A stretch of 64,000 nt of DNA from Apostichopus japonicus (GCF_037975245.1 NC_092566.1:17455001-17519000), one strand, 5' to 3'; counted from the stretch's first letter, positions 13,501-24,952 are shown. The notes: generated by a model not told the origin, from the sequence alone. Translations and numbers: made by a program.

Positions 13501-16500
13501 TCTACCTCGGGGACAAAAACTATTATCCTAACACACTGTAGCATACACAAACTGGAGCCTATACCGCAATTTTTTTTTACCCCAGGCTCATCCCTGATAT
13601 TATTTACCCATCTTTCATTCAGGTCACTACTATGTACAGTGTGTTTAAACTCTAACCTGTTTGAGAGCCTTTGCGAATCCGTCCGGATTCATGGTCGGGA
13701 GGATGTGGATGCGGGTGTTATTGACCAGCCACTGTATCCGCTTGTTACCATTCTTGTACTCCTTGCAGAAATACTCGGGCAGCGTGAGTAGCAGCTGACG
13801 ACCCACGGCTTCGTTTCCATGCATGTTGCCGACATATTTAAACTCTGGTTCACCTGTAACGAAGAAACAAGTACATAACGGGTATTAAAATCAATGCAGG
13901 GTTTGGACCATTTCTACGAGCTGAAAAAATGATGAGGTATATACTGTATAAACTGAGGTTGACCTGCCAGTGTGTTAGCAGAGGTGCAGTCCAATTAATC
14001 ACTTAAACAGGACCCCTGCTTTAACAGACTAAACCACTTTAACAGGACCCTGCTTTAAAAGACTTTACCACTTAAAAGGAGCCCTGCTTTAAGAGACTTT
14101 ACCACTTAAACAAGTCCCCCTGCTTTAAGAGACTTTACCACTTAAACAGGAACCCTGCTTTAACAGACTTTACCTATTAAACAGGACCCTTGCTTTCGAA
14201 ACGTTTCCTTGGCAAACGATGTTGTGATATTCCAAGGTAGAGAAGGCTAGACAACTGACCCATAAGGATTATAAGGTGGCATACACCTATTAGGTGTATT
14301 AGGTGTACCTATTGGGTATATACACCTATAAGGCGGCAAACATCTATAAGGCGGCATACACCTATTATCCACACGCTTGATTGTTCCCCTTCAGGAAAAG
14401 TGCCAAAAAGCAGCAGGAGAAATGTTTTTTGACCTGTTATCAATCATGATCTAGTTTTTTGTTGCTTGCATGTTGAAGAGCATTAATGGAAGTACATGTG
14501 GTAGAAAATTGGGTCAATTGAGGCAATTTTAGACCCCTTTAGGCCTCCCAGGAGCAGCGTACACAAAATTGTTTACTACTGAGTGAAGAGGTTTGTTTAC
14601 AAGTGACGAAATCTTCCGGCTCGGATAGCAAAAAATCTACATGGTCATGATACAGAAGATTGATGGTGCCACAAAGGCCAACTTGTCAGCTATCCGGTGA
14701 TGGGTAGCGTTAAGCAAGTGAGAACTTCTATCTAGACTTAGAGACCACATTACTATTGTGATTTCGTGTGTAAGTCAATGGGGCTTTTAATGGGCATATG
14801 CTACCGTAAACTGTGCATGTACTCTGTTATAATTGCTGATAAAGAGTTTGTTTGATTGTAACTGATCGCACACTCTCAGAAAGCTAACTTCAAACAACAG
14901 CAGATGTACACATATAATTATAACAGTTTGGGAAGTGTGGACATAAGACTACATTTGTTGAAATGCATTTGTCTCTTGATGTCATTCTTTTAATATTCCA
15001 AAAGATGCATAATTAAACAACCATGAACAAAGATAGAAATAAACAAAGACTTTTTTAAAATTTAAAATCAATCATTGAAGTTGACAAATTTAGATTCCTC
15101 CTATTTGTTTTCCTGCCTGGAAGGTAGACAAGGTGTGCGGGGAGGGGGGTATAAATGTTATATTTTTCATTTGGAAATAATTTGGTGGGTGGGATGGGCA
15201 ACAAAGGGGTAGATGGAGGGAGTGGAGAGGTGAATAATTCTCCTTTTACTGTCATTTTGAGGAAGGAGAAAAAGAAGTAACCTTGTTTTGTTGGTTTGCC
15301 AAAAACCTGCCCCACAGCACACATTTTTTCCTTCCCCCTCCCAAAGAAGTTTATGATGCAAAAGAGGCCCGCTGAGTGCTGACAATTAAGCCTTACTAAG
15401 ACAAATAGCTCATTATTGGGATCTTTTACATTCAAATAGCTTTTTGTATTCTTTAATTTAGTCAATGGTTGCATCAGAATGCCAGTGATAAAAAAATATG
15501 ACCAAATAAGGCAGCATTATTTTCTTTCTCTCCCCCCCCCCCTACATTTCCGTTTCAAGTACTTTCTCAAAATCTATCTGCGTGGGTGATGTTTACTGTA
15601 CCAGTTAATGATTCATTGTATTTAGTGACAGCTCACTAAAAGCTCCCAAACTCCTACTAATGAGTTTGACATATTTATGACACAGTTAAAACTGGAATGT
15701 AAAAAGCTAATTACACTCTGGTTCTAAATGTCAAATACCGCAACATATCTGTTGAAAGCTGCACGTTTTAGTCACACATCTTCATCTCTGTTGCCTGCAG
15801 GGAATGACTTTTACATCAGCTGAAGGTCTCGTTTACCTCTCCAGAGTCGATTTAAATTTATAATGCTCAAAACCGGCAGAATCTCTTCAGATTCAAATCT
15901 TGGAATTCGAAATCCACAACAGTGAGATTGAGAATGACGATCACTTCAATGACCAGTAAAACCACTAAATCCAGGCTTAATTTAAGCTTACAAAACTGAA
16001 ACAAGTAAGAACGGTGTCTTTGATTTTACAGCAAACTGGTAAAGCGAGTACTTCTTTAGTATAATGTGATGGTTAAGTTTATAATATACAGTGTACCTAC
16101 AGTACTGTACTGTACAAAGTTAAGTACAGTATAATGTCATTTCAAAACAAATGAAATTCAGCAAATTCTATCAGCTCACAAGAAAATGACCATAAAGTTT
16201 AGCAAGTTACTCCTAGTGCATGTACTACGTACTGAAGTCACAGTAAATCTACTGACTTAACTTTAAGTTGTTTTAGATTTCAAGTACAGCACAGTTCAAA
16301 CCTCTCTACCCCCAGGGAATAATCCCCCCACCCCAGTATAGCATTGCATTATGATACTTGTCCAAAATGGTCAAATTGTTATTCAAGTATGTACAGTATA
16401 GCAGTTTTTGTACACAGAAACCTTAGTATTTTCAAAGGGACAAAATACAGAACCTTCAAAGCTGCAACACAAAATTTGATGAAATGCTGAAAGTTTTCTT

Positions 16501-19500
16501 TTGACCTCTATACTGTACGAGTACAGTACTGTAAATGCTTGTTTATTGATGCAGTGTTACACAACATTTATACTACAGTAGCATACTGGTCTACTGTAAC
16601 AATCTAGACACAGTACAGTATATGTTACATTTATTTAAACACATACTAACATACTGCATATAAACATTTAAGAGGCCGTGTAACACATACTGTAGTGCCA
16701 AGCTACTGTATATATATGCTTGGCACATACTGTACTTTATAATGCATGTAATTACCACACTATATCCCTATATTACCAAATATATATATCAATAACATCA
16801 AATTTCTGTACTCTGACAAATTCTGATATAACGCAATTAACTTCGCTAATTCACACAATGTTTGCATTAAACGTCAGTACCCCTTGTCCTCGACAGCATG
16901 GAATAACAATATAAGGTCTCTTTTTAATGAGGAGAAAATTTGATTCCCATGGCAACCGTCTCTTTCCAACCTACGTCAGAGTGGAGTTGAGTGGTGTGTG
17001 ATCTCACAGTTCTACGGCTTCTGATTATTGTACCGTGGCCAGGCTTGAAGTACGATAGCACGGTACGGTACACACATAACTTACAGTGCAGGGCACTGCA
17101 GGCATTGGTATGTAGAGTCAAACCGGCACACTTCACCAGTTTTGCACTGATATTTAATAACTTGTATAATTTTACCACCGGACGGCACTGTGTAGTTAAG
17201 TGTAAAGGGTGCAGGAGGGGTGCAGGAGTGGTACAAAACAGTCGTACAGTTACAACAGGGTACAGCTCTAAGAAATAGATCTTACTTCAACGAGACTGAA
17301 GTTACACTATGTACATTTTGTAAGGTCTGATCATAATATAGGTTACAGGAAAAAAACAGTTAATTGCTCTGATCTAGAAAACATTGCTTCATCATTGCTT
17401 TTAAATACAAGTTTATTTACTTGCTTACTTTATTATTATTAAAATTAATAAAATATGCTGGTATATTTAATCTCAGTGGCTATCATTGTTCCAGCAGGTC
17501 ATGATAAACAAAATTGTTTATGATTCATTTAATTGACATCAATTTGAAATAAAAAATAAATAACAATAAACATTTGGCTTTCTGACACATCTTACAATAC
17601 AGAATATTTTTTATAAATTTTTTAACTTTCATGAAATGATTTACATTTTAAAGCAAATTTATACGCATATCAAATTGTAGATTTGGTAAGAAAAGGGTAG
17701 TGTTGTGCCTGGTCATTGTGGGGTGCAGTGCAAGTACAGTATGTTAAAAGTTGTTATAAGAGCTACTGTACTGTAGGTGGATCGAAATCTATACAGTATG
17801 TATACTGTAAAAGACAGGTAGAGAGAGAATTAAATACTGGCCATTAGTTGACAAAGAATGGCTGACCTTGACCAACTTTAGCTTGAAAAGTTCTAATTAA
17901 TTAACTGCTTTGAATCCACTGAAAACTAATCTCACAAGTTTGAAAGATCTATCATCATGCATTGCATTTCCTGTACCTTGCCAAGGATGGCCTACTTTAG
18001 CTTAAAAAGTTCTAATTAATTAACTACTTCAAATCCACTGAAAAATAATCTCACCAGTTTGAAAGATCTATATATCATGATTTCCTGTATATATTGCATT
18101 TCCTGTACCTTTTCAAGGATGACAAATCCGAAATGACTTCACTGTGTTGCTGGTAGTGTTGCTGGTAGTGAATTACATTGTGAATCTTTCTGACATTATA
18201 TGCAATGTCGATATATATATGTAAACTCTATAAGACTCTTACATATAAGACTATACTTAAACTCTATCCTTGTGCTTTCAACGTGGAACATATGTTACCC
18301 TTTGGCATTTCCAAAAGAAGTGTATTGCGAATTCTTTGGTCGACAGATTTTTCAAGATATGTGCACTAGTTGGGAGGCCATTGTCGACTGACAAGATTGT
18401 GTATACATAGTACATACACTAATGTAAATAATGTGACATGAACGGCCCTTGTACTAATATTTGCCCTTCATGAACAGGACATTAAAATTTTGTATTTGAT
18501 TAATGGAAATTATCCCTTTCGAATTGTTAGGTATGGGATCTGGGCCTTTGGCAGTTACTTTATGAAAGCAATTGTAGTTCACACACACCGTGAAACAAAA
18601 TACTTATGAGAATACACTGGAAAAAACACACTGTAGGACCTGTGAATGGTACTGTAACAAACTAGATTATTATATATATTATTTTTTTCTGTACCATAGA
18701 TTCTGTCATTCAGAAGGAGGAGGGTCATGATCTTAAAGGGACATTGGAGGGGGGAGGGAGGGGGAGGGAGGAGGGGAATGTAAGAATGTTACCAGTTTGT
18801 GGTTATAGGAGACCGGTATGAAAGGAATGATTCAAGTTTAATAATTTAGTACAGTACAGACGTTTAGACTACAGAACATGCTGTAAATCTAGTTATTTCC
18901 CGCCTGATTTTAATACTCCATTTCCACCCACGCAAATAACGAAACAAACACTGAAATCACTTGCTGGACCTACTAACTATCAATTTACACATGATGGTAC
19001 TTACCTGTCTCACCTCTGCATGCACTCTGATTTTCTGTAACTACTGAATAAGCTACAAAATGTGGTAACATTAGTTATAGCACAGCCAATCCCGTTGAAC
19101 CCTCCCCTCCCCTTCCTTCTTTTCCATTGGTTACATTTACTGTACATAGTTTACAGTACGTATGGATGGGGCACAAGTTTCTCGTCATGAATCCATGAAT
19201 TGAAACACAGACTATACTATACACATTTATACCATGGCAATACTGAACTTGAAGAATTGTTCTGTACAGTATGTCTAATTTTATGCTACAAACATTTAAA
19301 AATGTGCAGCGGGGAGAAGGTGGGGTGGAGGAAGAGGGGGGGAGGAGAGAGGGAGGGATGGTGGACACCTCAGTGACCTCACCAAACATTTTACAGACAT
19401 TAATACTTATTGTCTGATGTCTACTTTAACCTTCGTCAATGGATATCAATTGAAAGGGGAGGACAAGTAGAGTATCTACAGTATAGTAGGAAGGAGTATT

Positions 19501-21906
19501 TGAAAACATTTGGCAAATATTATAGCAGACTAGATGCTGGGAATAATTTATCCAGTACATCGCATCGCAAAATGCTACACAGTATTAGCTACTGTAATTG
19601 CCGTACGAATGCAAAGATGTACATAGCAATTTTGTACATAGGAAACATAGAACTTTATCAGCTCTAGACAAAATTCACAGCTTTCAAAACTGCTACAAAA
19701 ATTTTGAACAAAATTCCTTGTGACAATACAGTTGGCGAGTTGAGAAAAATGAAAAATGAACAAGTTATTGCACTACTGGAAGGCCTGCACAATACCACAC
19801 TTAACAATACGGTAAGTATATATACATTCATTTATAAATTTATATAATTATTAATCTTATTTATGTCAAAGTTTGAATTGTGCAATGTTCTATTATATAA
19901 CTAACGTGACCAATTCTTGGTTCCGAACCGATGAGAGAAATTATTGATGATACTTGTAACTTAAGTAACCAAACAGCCATGTCTCAACTTAGTAGCTTTT
20001 TAAAATAATAAAAGTCAGGGCTTTCTCAAGATCTACAATTTTTGTCTAATCCTTCAACTGGTGAGTATTTAAACATTAAACAGGTTATCGGGTCGCCTGC
20101 CACGTGTGGTCTTCGCATCAGTATTGATCTTGGCGGCGGGGGGGGGGGGGGAGGTAATGATACTTGTTGCTGTTGATTTAGAGGTGTTTTGGCATTGTTA
20201 TCAATCAGTAGGGGTACTGAATTAGGGTAGCTTCAGTAATTAAATATATACTGACATAGTCTACTGTACAGTACTGGCAAATATATTGTACAGACTTCAC
20301 ATACAATTTTATCATTTTGGGCTTGATTAAGTACAGTGCAGTACTTCCGATAAACTGCGCGCTTTGTGCAGAGTAGTGATGTAAAACAATAGGCTTGTAA
20401 TTACATTAATAGTTTTGCTTTCATATGTCAATTCCTGCAAGAAGTGAACCTTCTGTGACTTGACATTCATAGACTAAGCCTAGAGGGCTTCAGTAGGTCT
20501 GAAAACTAAGTATTTCATACTAGCGTAAAAGTCCACACTATGCCTTCTTGATAAATTTATGTCATGAATGCTGATTGTTCACAAAAGTTAACAAAAACCG
20601 TAAAGTCATGAATGTTAACTGAGGGTTGGTGGACCTACTCACAATTCACAACCTTACTTCACTCTACCTTGAGCATATCAACACAAATTATTCTTAAAGT
20701 CCCATTATGCAATCAATCTCCACATCTTTCTTCTTTATTCTTGAGTTTTAAATAATAACACAATCGATTTGATTGAGCAAGTTTAAAAAGAAAAGGTGTC
20801 CTGTCTTTGCTACACAATTGGTAGAGCTAAAAACATTAATCGGACACAAACCGGGGAACCAAATGGGCTAGTCTAGGCATAGTAATGAGGAACATGTCAC
20901 GTGACTTCCATGGTTGGTACTGTACATGTTTTCTTAACTATAGTATAGATGTTTTTTTACTTTTTGTGAGATATGTCATACTGTTGCCTAGAGACTAAAC
21001 CTGCATTTTTTTTTTAAATTGATGGGTAGCCTATGGCATTAGCAATAGGTATGAAATACAATGGATATACTAACAACATGAATTGGGGTAGTGGTCTGAA
21101 GTACTATAACAAATACAAGTTGGGCCTAACTTTAGAATCTGTACCATATGATTAAGAACGTATAGGGGTTAGGAATTAGGGCTAGCTAGGGGCAGGGAAT
21201 ATGGGTTAGGAAGTAGGGTAAGGGAGTAGGGTTAGGGGTTAGGAATTAGGGTTAGAAAGTAGGGAATAGGAGTTAGGGAGTAGGGTTAGAAAGTAGGGAA
21301 TAGGGTTAGGGGTTAGGAAGTAGGGTTAGTCGAATGGTACGGATTCTAAATTAGTACCATTAATACCATAAAAGAAACCCTACAAATTGACAATTCATAA
21401 TCATGGACGTTAAAATATGAATCTAAGAGACTGACTTCGGTCAGCTTGCGGCTTTGATAAGCCAATGATGGCTTCATCGCGAGTTCCTGTTTGCAGGATC
21501 TAAAATTTACATACATACATACAAATGTAGCCTAGGCCTAGGCCTACACTGTAGCCTATGCTAACAAGTAACAGACCGAGACCCTATATTTGTCCTGCAC
21601 TGACACAGGCTAATAGTAATAATACTAATAATAGGTCTAGGACTATATTTGTATCTCACCAACTTCATGAACCCCTGGATTGCTGGATATCTCGATAGCT
21701 ATGAGTTCCCTCCCTTCTACGCTCGGTATAGAAAGGCTGTACACTCGCGTAATTTCTGGACAATCTGCATTGACATCGTGTAGGATCTGTGTCATTTGAT
21801 CATGATCTTGGTAAACCCAATCATGATCTTCTACTGAAAATCCACCATCACTGGAGGTTGCCAAAACCAGGGAGAATACCCCCAATAGAGAGCAGAAAAC
21901 CCTCAT
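7349..21906 (-). CDS. Secreted M14 metallocarboxypeptidase (N/E subfamily), seven exons
   Basis: Join on the minus strand: 21906-21660, 13853-13657, 11735-11550, 11249-10952, 10709-10570, 8824-8725, 7560-7349. The sum is 1,380 nt, 459 codons plus TAG, and all six junctions keep frame. The protein starts with a signal peptide ([16 protein letters not shown]). The catalytic domain has zinc ligands H94 and E97 ([11 protein letters not shown]) and H234 (SANLHGGD), substrate-binding N170-R171 (DLNRNFPD) and the presumed general base E327 (TIELSC). A transthyretin-like domain follows from about 357. Family knowledge: these enzymes remove C-terminal Lys/Arg from peptides in the secretory path or outside cells. 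The length fits CPN1 or CPE (about 460-475 aa). There is no GPI-type hydrophobic tail, which argues against a CPM-like anchor. Activity and the exact orthologue (CPE versus CPN) are inference. Confidence 0.93.
7561..8724. repeat. Carboxypeptidase intron 6 with inverted AGGTCA-type repeats
   Basis: About 8030-8460 contains three or so degenerate repeats with TGACCT hexamers, the reverse complement of the family at 3180-4560. They alternate with CAATAGGGT...CACTCA(T/C)CAAG...GGATC blocks. The rest shows nothing recognisable. Confidence 0.55.
8725..8824 (-). CDS. Carboxypeptidase exon 6 (start of transthyretin-like domain)
   Basis: Acceptor GTTTAG, donor GTAAGTAC. Encodes [15 protein letters not shown] and [16 protein letters not shown], matching the beta-sandwich domain that follows the catalytic domain in this subfamily. 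Too short and unsuitably framed to appear as a long open frame. Confidence 0.9.
8825..10569. repeat. Carboxypeptidase intron 5 with retroelement-like fragments
   Basis: About 8975-9240 is strongly pyrimidine-rich. About 9278-9420 is a repeat end with the inverted repeat GATCCTGCTAGGATC and an A/T-rich TTTATTTTATTTTTA tail. It resembles 3' ends of retroelements common in marine invertebrates. About 10070-10340 is another fragment, starting with an ATA run and containing TATAGCGCTTAA...AGCGCTTTACAAAG, a motif shared with the tail of the SINE at 62.5 kb. No exon is seen apart from the flanking ones. Confidence 0.45.
10570..10709 (-). CDS. Carboxypeptidase exon 5 (catalytic glutamate)
   Basis: Acceptor CTTTCTAG, donor GTAGGTTT. 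Encodes [15 protein letters not shown] and [15 protein letters not shown], the latter holding the presumed catalytic glutamate. Ends in phase 0. Confidence 0.92.
10952..11249 (-). CDS. Carboxypeptidase exon 4 (third zinc ligand)
   Basis: Acceptor TCTCCAG, donor GTAAGTCC. Encodes [11 protein letters not shown] and [18 protein letters not shown], where the histidine is the third zinc ligand. Ends in phase 1 within the conserved WYPLSGG-MQD motif. Confidence 0.93.
11300..11549. repeat. Minisatellite of about 55-65 bp abutting a splice donor
   Basis: Four imperfect units each contain CTGGTAACAG or a variant followed by TTCCTCACACACCAGTT. The CTGG marker falls at about 11316, 11381, 11435 and, as CTAA, 11497. 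A fifth related block at about 11540-11575 is the end of carboxypeptidase exon 3 with its donor. On the minus strand at least one unit carries a decoy donor (GTAAGTATTC). Confidence 0.8.
11550..11735 (-). CDS. Carboxypeptidase exon 3 (DLNRNFPD substrate-binding motif)
   Basis: Acceptor GGTCAG, donor GTAAGTATGC, 62 codons. Carries [19 protein letters not shown]. The donor end looks like the last unit of the minisatellite that fills the following intron (11300-11549). Confidence 0.93.
13005..13280. repeat. Tandem repeat, about 115-120 bp, three copies
   Basis: Each copy contains a TTTGAAAA-AATTAA stretch, then TGGT(G/T)CTTTCAGACA(G/A)CTTT(A)CTTT and a TATATA run ending in AAACTTAT. Three copies lie in a row in carboxypeptidase intron 2. 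Confidence 0.75.
13453..13596. mobile_element. MITE with CAGGnATGAGC inverted ends
   Basis: Left end CAGGCATGAGC and right end GGCTCATCCCTG are inverted copies. The six bases ATATTA flank both sides directly. The interior (ATTCGCGG..., CTACCTCGGGGACAAAAAC) is repeated in inverse orientation at 48911-49065. The superfamily is uncertain; ends of the CAGGG type occur in hAT elements, but those usually duplicate 8 bp. Confidence 0.75.
13657..13853 (-). CDS. Carboxypeptidase exon 2 (zinc-binding HxxE)
   Basis: Flanked by acceptor GTTACAG and donor GTTAGAG. Encodes [17 protein letters not shown] with the first two zinc ligands, then [13 protein letters not shown], a strongly conserved block. Ends in phase 0. 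Confidence 0.93.
13995..14200. repeat. Minisatellite, 37-38 bp, about six units
   Basis: The unit reads approximately ACTTAAACAGGACCCTGCTTTAA followed by CAGACTTTACC. Six imperfect units run head to tail in carboxypeptidase intron 1. Confidence 0.85.
17865..18120. repeat. Tandem duplication of about 125 bp
   Basis: Two copies share AAAAGTTCTAATTAATTAACT, then AATCCACTGAAAA(C/A)TAATCTCAC(A/C)AGTTTGAAAGATCTAT and TTGCATTTCCTGTACCTT, with minor differences. Intronic. Confidence 0.8.
21165..21335. repeat. Interstitial telomere-like tract
   Basis: Degenerate TTAGGG-like repeats (GGGTTAGG, GGAATTAGGGTTAG, GGGAATAGG) run for about 170 bp in one orientation in carboxypeptidase intron 1. TTAGGG is the telomere repeat of deuterostomes. 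The degeneracy suggests an old internal tract, not a chromosome end. Confidence 0.75.
21402..21523 (+). mobile_element. SINE-like retroposon, partial copy
   Basis: Matches the insertion at 29694-29905 through CATGGACGTTAAA, CTTCGGTCAGCTTGCG, TGGCTTC(T/A)T(T)CGCGAGTTCCTG and a terminal ACAT tail (ACATACATACATAC). The tail and dispersed nature suggest a short non-LTR retroposon. Confidence 0.7.
21660..21906 (-). CDS. Carboxypeptidase exon 1 (start codon and signal peptide)
   Basis: The ATG at 21904-21906 opens a hydrophobic leader, followed by the N-terminal part of the M14 domain with [19 protein letters not shown] and [12 protein letters not shown], which match the family. The exon ends before a GTGAGAT donor in phase 1. 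The next exon completes a glycine and continues [12 protein letters not shown]. Confidence 0.9.
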
Positions 21907-22102
21907 ATTGGTTACTCTGATTGTCCTTTACCACTTCACAAGGAATGTCACCTTTAGATTTTGTTTTAAATGTCTGATTTCGATAGAAGTTCAGTACAAA
22001 AATTATGTGGCTTGTTTGCGCGATCGCTGATAACGTGTAAAGACTATGCATGCAATACTGTACGTTCAACTACTACTACAAGCATATGGACAGTCGTAAA
22101 AT

Positions 22103-22112
22103 ACACTATATA
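22103..22112 (-). promoter_or_regulatory. Possible TATA element of the carboxypeptidase gene
   Basis: TATATATA lies about 200 bp upstream of the carboxypeptidase ATG. If used, transcription would start near 22080 with a 5' leader of about 170 nt. There is no other support, and AT runs are common here. Confidence 0.25.
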
Positions 22113-22237
22113 TAATTACATAGTGCGCTGAGCGGATACGGATGTTACTATACTGTTGGTGATATCTGACGTCAGTGATTGACTAACTGGTCCATATAAA
22201 TGAATTTGCATCACTATAGTTTTATGGTTATTCGTTT

Positions 22238-22276
22238 AACCATGGAGCTATAAACCAGGTTTATAGCTCCATGGTT
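22238..22276. repeat. Perfect short hairpin (19-bp arms, 1-bp spacer)
   Basis: AACCATGGAGCTATAAACC is followed by a single A and then its exact reverse complement. The 11-bp sequence GTTTAACCATG occurs at 22234-22244 and again at 22274-22284. A second hairpin with a similar border (AACCAGGGAGCT) lies at 31548-31591. Confidence 0.85.
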
Positions 22277-22627
22277 TAACCATGTAAGCAGGATTCAACC
22301 AGATTCGCGTGATGTTCTAAAGTTATTTATATTTGGTAAAGGTGAAGAACTTTTCCTACGTTTCATGCTATTAAATATTTGTAGGAGAAGTTGGAAATTG
22401 TTTTGCATTTCTAAATCTGAAATTGGCCCTAAATGTCAACATACCAATTGTTCAAAGTTTTCACTAGCGCAGACATTAATGTGGCAAGCCAAATTAATTA
22501 ATTAATTTTCTGGCACATGTTATCTTCAGCAAACAATAAAACAATTTTTTTTTTATATATCAGAAAATTATGAAGAAACTGCAAGAGAGTAGATATTATA
22601 CTAGTCAAAATCATTCGTGGGAACAAG

Positions 22628-23938
22628 CAGTGGCGTCGTGCCCATTGGGGCCCGGGGGGCACAGCCCCCCCCCCCCCAAATTTTGTCAAAGGTGTCATAA
22701 AATGTTGTCATAATTTTAAAAAAAAAGTGTTTTGAAATCTAAAAGAAGACTAAATTGTCAATTGCTCTTTGATGGTCGTTGCGGATTTTCTTAACGTCGC
22801 TCGTGCCTATCAGCCAATTCTCACCCTGCCAGTCACTTCCTGCTCATGCGAGCGCAGCTTTTCGGCGTTAAAGTTTGTGAAGAATTCGTTGCGGACGAGC
22901 ATGTCCCCAAGCACGCCTGAGTGACCTGATGGTGCTGGCCACGCACCCCGACTGCGCGAAAGCGTGCAAGCAGACTGCCATTGACTCATTTTGGAACCTA
23001 ACTCAGCGACGTTGAATGAGAACAGTGTCAGCAACTGAATTTCTTGTAGGGCCTACGAGAAATGGGGCTTCTGTTGACTGCTTGGTCAATGGCTGTTAAT
23101 TGTTGACATTCAGTCAATCGAAACAGTTAAATAATTACTGGTTGATAACTAATGAACCAAATGTGCGATCAACGCTGCCATCGTCGAACAATATTATATA
23201 TACGTAGTCTTAGAGTAAGTGCAACCCGTTACCTTTGCCAAAGTCAGTCAATTTTCCATGAAAAAAATATCCAAGCCTGTAACAAAGCCGGAAAGTTAAG
23301 ATAAATGTAGTGAACAGAGATTATGGGACTCCATGTGAACTTCTTCTTAAGTAATGCAATCAGTTCGCTAAAAGGTCCACCAGGATCAATTTTCCTCATG
23401 ATCTGATAGGTAGTTACGAAAAAAAATTAATACTAATAATCATTTCAAATACAGTCACAATTAACCTGTAAAATAATCACTTCGTTATCGCACGTTTTAC
23501 CTTAGGTTTCGCTACTCTCGCTTTTTCTGCCCATGTTTTCAAACGGCATAGCTTTTTCTTCACCCAGTGACCACTTCTCACGGGCATGGGCGACAATCAT
23601 GGATCAGCCAACACAAAAATGTTTCGATTTCTTAAACTTTGGGCGCTTCTGGGAGACGAGGAATTGGTAAACTGAGGAATAAATGGCGATCAGTTCCTTC
23701 GAGAATATTTCCCAAAATAAAAAATTGCCGGAAATTGTTATCAATGTTAGGGGTGTTGCTTACTGCCATAAGGCACGGGAAGTGCCGTTTCCTGCAATCT
23801 GATGGGTCTGCCAGACGAAAAATTTTCTTGTACGCTGCGCGCCAACCTGTGGTGGCGCTCCGCTTAGATAGTCATCACCTGCTGACGGCCCCCCCCCCCC
23901 CCAAAAAAAAATATATATATTTTCGCACGACGCCTCTG
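22628..23938 (+). mobile_element. hAT-family transposon, internally deleted
   Basis: Terminal inverted repeats CAGTGGCGTCGTG (left) and CACGACGCCTCTG (right) are flanked by a perfect 8-bp duplication GGAACAAG (22620-22627 and 23939-23946), the hAT signature. A transposase remnant lies inside at about 22807-23012. The right part holds the core block shared by other MITEs here (about 23775-23875), next to a C run. Confidence 0.9.
22807..23012 (+). pseudogene. hAT transposase C-terminal dimerisation domain remnant
   Basis: The plus strand encodes LPVTSCSCERSFSALKFVK followed by NSLRTSM, the conserved hAT dimerisation block. A frameshift near 22910 moves the reading to RLSDLMVLATHPDCAKA and then a stop at about 23012. 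No DDE catalytic region or zinc finger is left, so it cannot encode an active transposase. Confidence 0.8.
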
Positions 23939-23946
23939 GGAACAAG

Positions 23947-24952
23947 TCGAAAAACTTTTATATAGACAACTTAAAATTCCAGAAGAATTTTGAGATCTAT
24001 AGCCTAGTTGACATTTCGATTGAGTAAAAAGATGAGGAAATTGTAAGACAAATTAGACTATTTGTAGATAAAATGAAAGTTGAAAGAGTTGACATTCCAA
24101 TGTCGCATTCGAGCGCCAATTTATGATACGATATAGCTTCCTATCCCTGCACTGCTCTAACATTTTGCACCCCATTGGACCAAGGAAATGGTAAGACCAA
24201 ATTTAGCACACTTTTTTGGGGGCATAGGGGTTGGGGTGGGGGGGGGGAGGTCCATGTGTTGTCCCAAACATTACTGACAAAAGGAAGTTTTCAAAAATTC
24301 TTTTCCCCACATGTTTATCAGGTTTATTTGAGAAGTATTTAATTCAATATCACGAGATTGTGAAAAATTGACGTAACTTCATGTGAAATGTTGAAATTTG
24401 CGATTTGGCAGTTTATTTGGCTCAATGTTGGTATCAATGGAAAAAGAATTTGGGACAAGACTACCACAGAAAACCCTTAGAATTTATTTTTAAGATAGCA
24501 GATATTGTATGATTTTAATTTTCCTCACATGTGACGGAGACTAATAGAAATCATCTTCCATATAGCTAAGATATTAAATCTCTTTCTTGGCCCACCTTGG
24601 GGCACAGGAGGACGGTTAAAACTATAGAGCGTTAGAACTTCTAGAGAGATTCTTGTCAGAACTTTTTCGAAAATTTGATTTGCTACGAAATTGGGGAAAT
24701 GGTGTGGTAGGACTGCATGTTTTCTGAAACCTAGTTTTGGACTCAGTGGGACCAATGATGTACTTGCTGGAATTGGATTTAGTTATAAATAAACAACAGA
24801 GAAACAGACACATGTTAGAATTAGGTCAAAATTTGTTTACGCTATAACGGTAAACTTGTATTAAACCCAACAATCGGCCTCTGACGTCAACAAGTCTTCA
24901 AAACACAATTTGCATCGAATTGAATACTAAAAATTAATTGAATATTCATTTT
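23947..24952. other. Intergenic DNA, 3' flank of the minus-strand paralogue
   Basis: No gene recognised. TTTATT at about 24484 and 24411 would be AATAAA on the minus strand and could serve the gene ending at 24953. A G run lies at 24238-24249. Confidence 0.4.

Larger units (their letters stand above)
11736..13656. other. Carboxypeptidase intron 2
   Basis: Non-coding. Holds a tandem repeat of about 115-120 bp (13005-13280) and a MITE (13453-13596), listed separately. About 11880-13000 shows no recognisable element. Minus-strand frames at 11880-12280 and 12498-12761 lack splice context and domain similarity. Confidence 0.5.
13854..21659. other. Carboxypeptidase intron 1 (7.8 kb)
   Basis: Large first intron without a recognised exon. 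It contains a 37-bp minisatellite (13995-14200), a region rich in TACTGTA/TACAGTA (16.0-20.4 kb), a tandem duplication (17865-18120), G-rich stretches at 18715-18780 and 19310-19365, a telomere-like tract and a SINE-like copy, all listed separately. Candidate frames (for example 15055-15474 and 16924-17278) have no splice context or recognisable domain. Confidence 0.6.
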
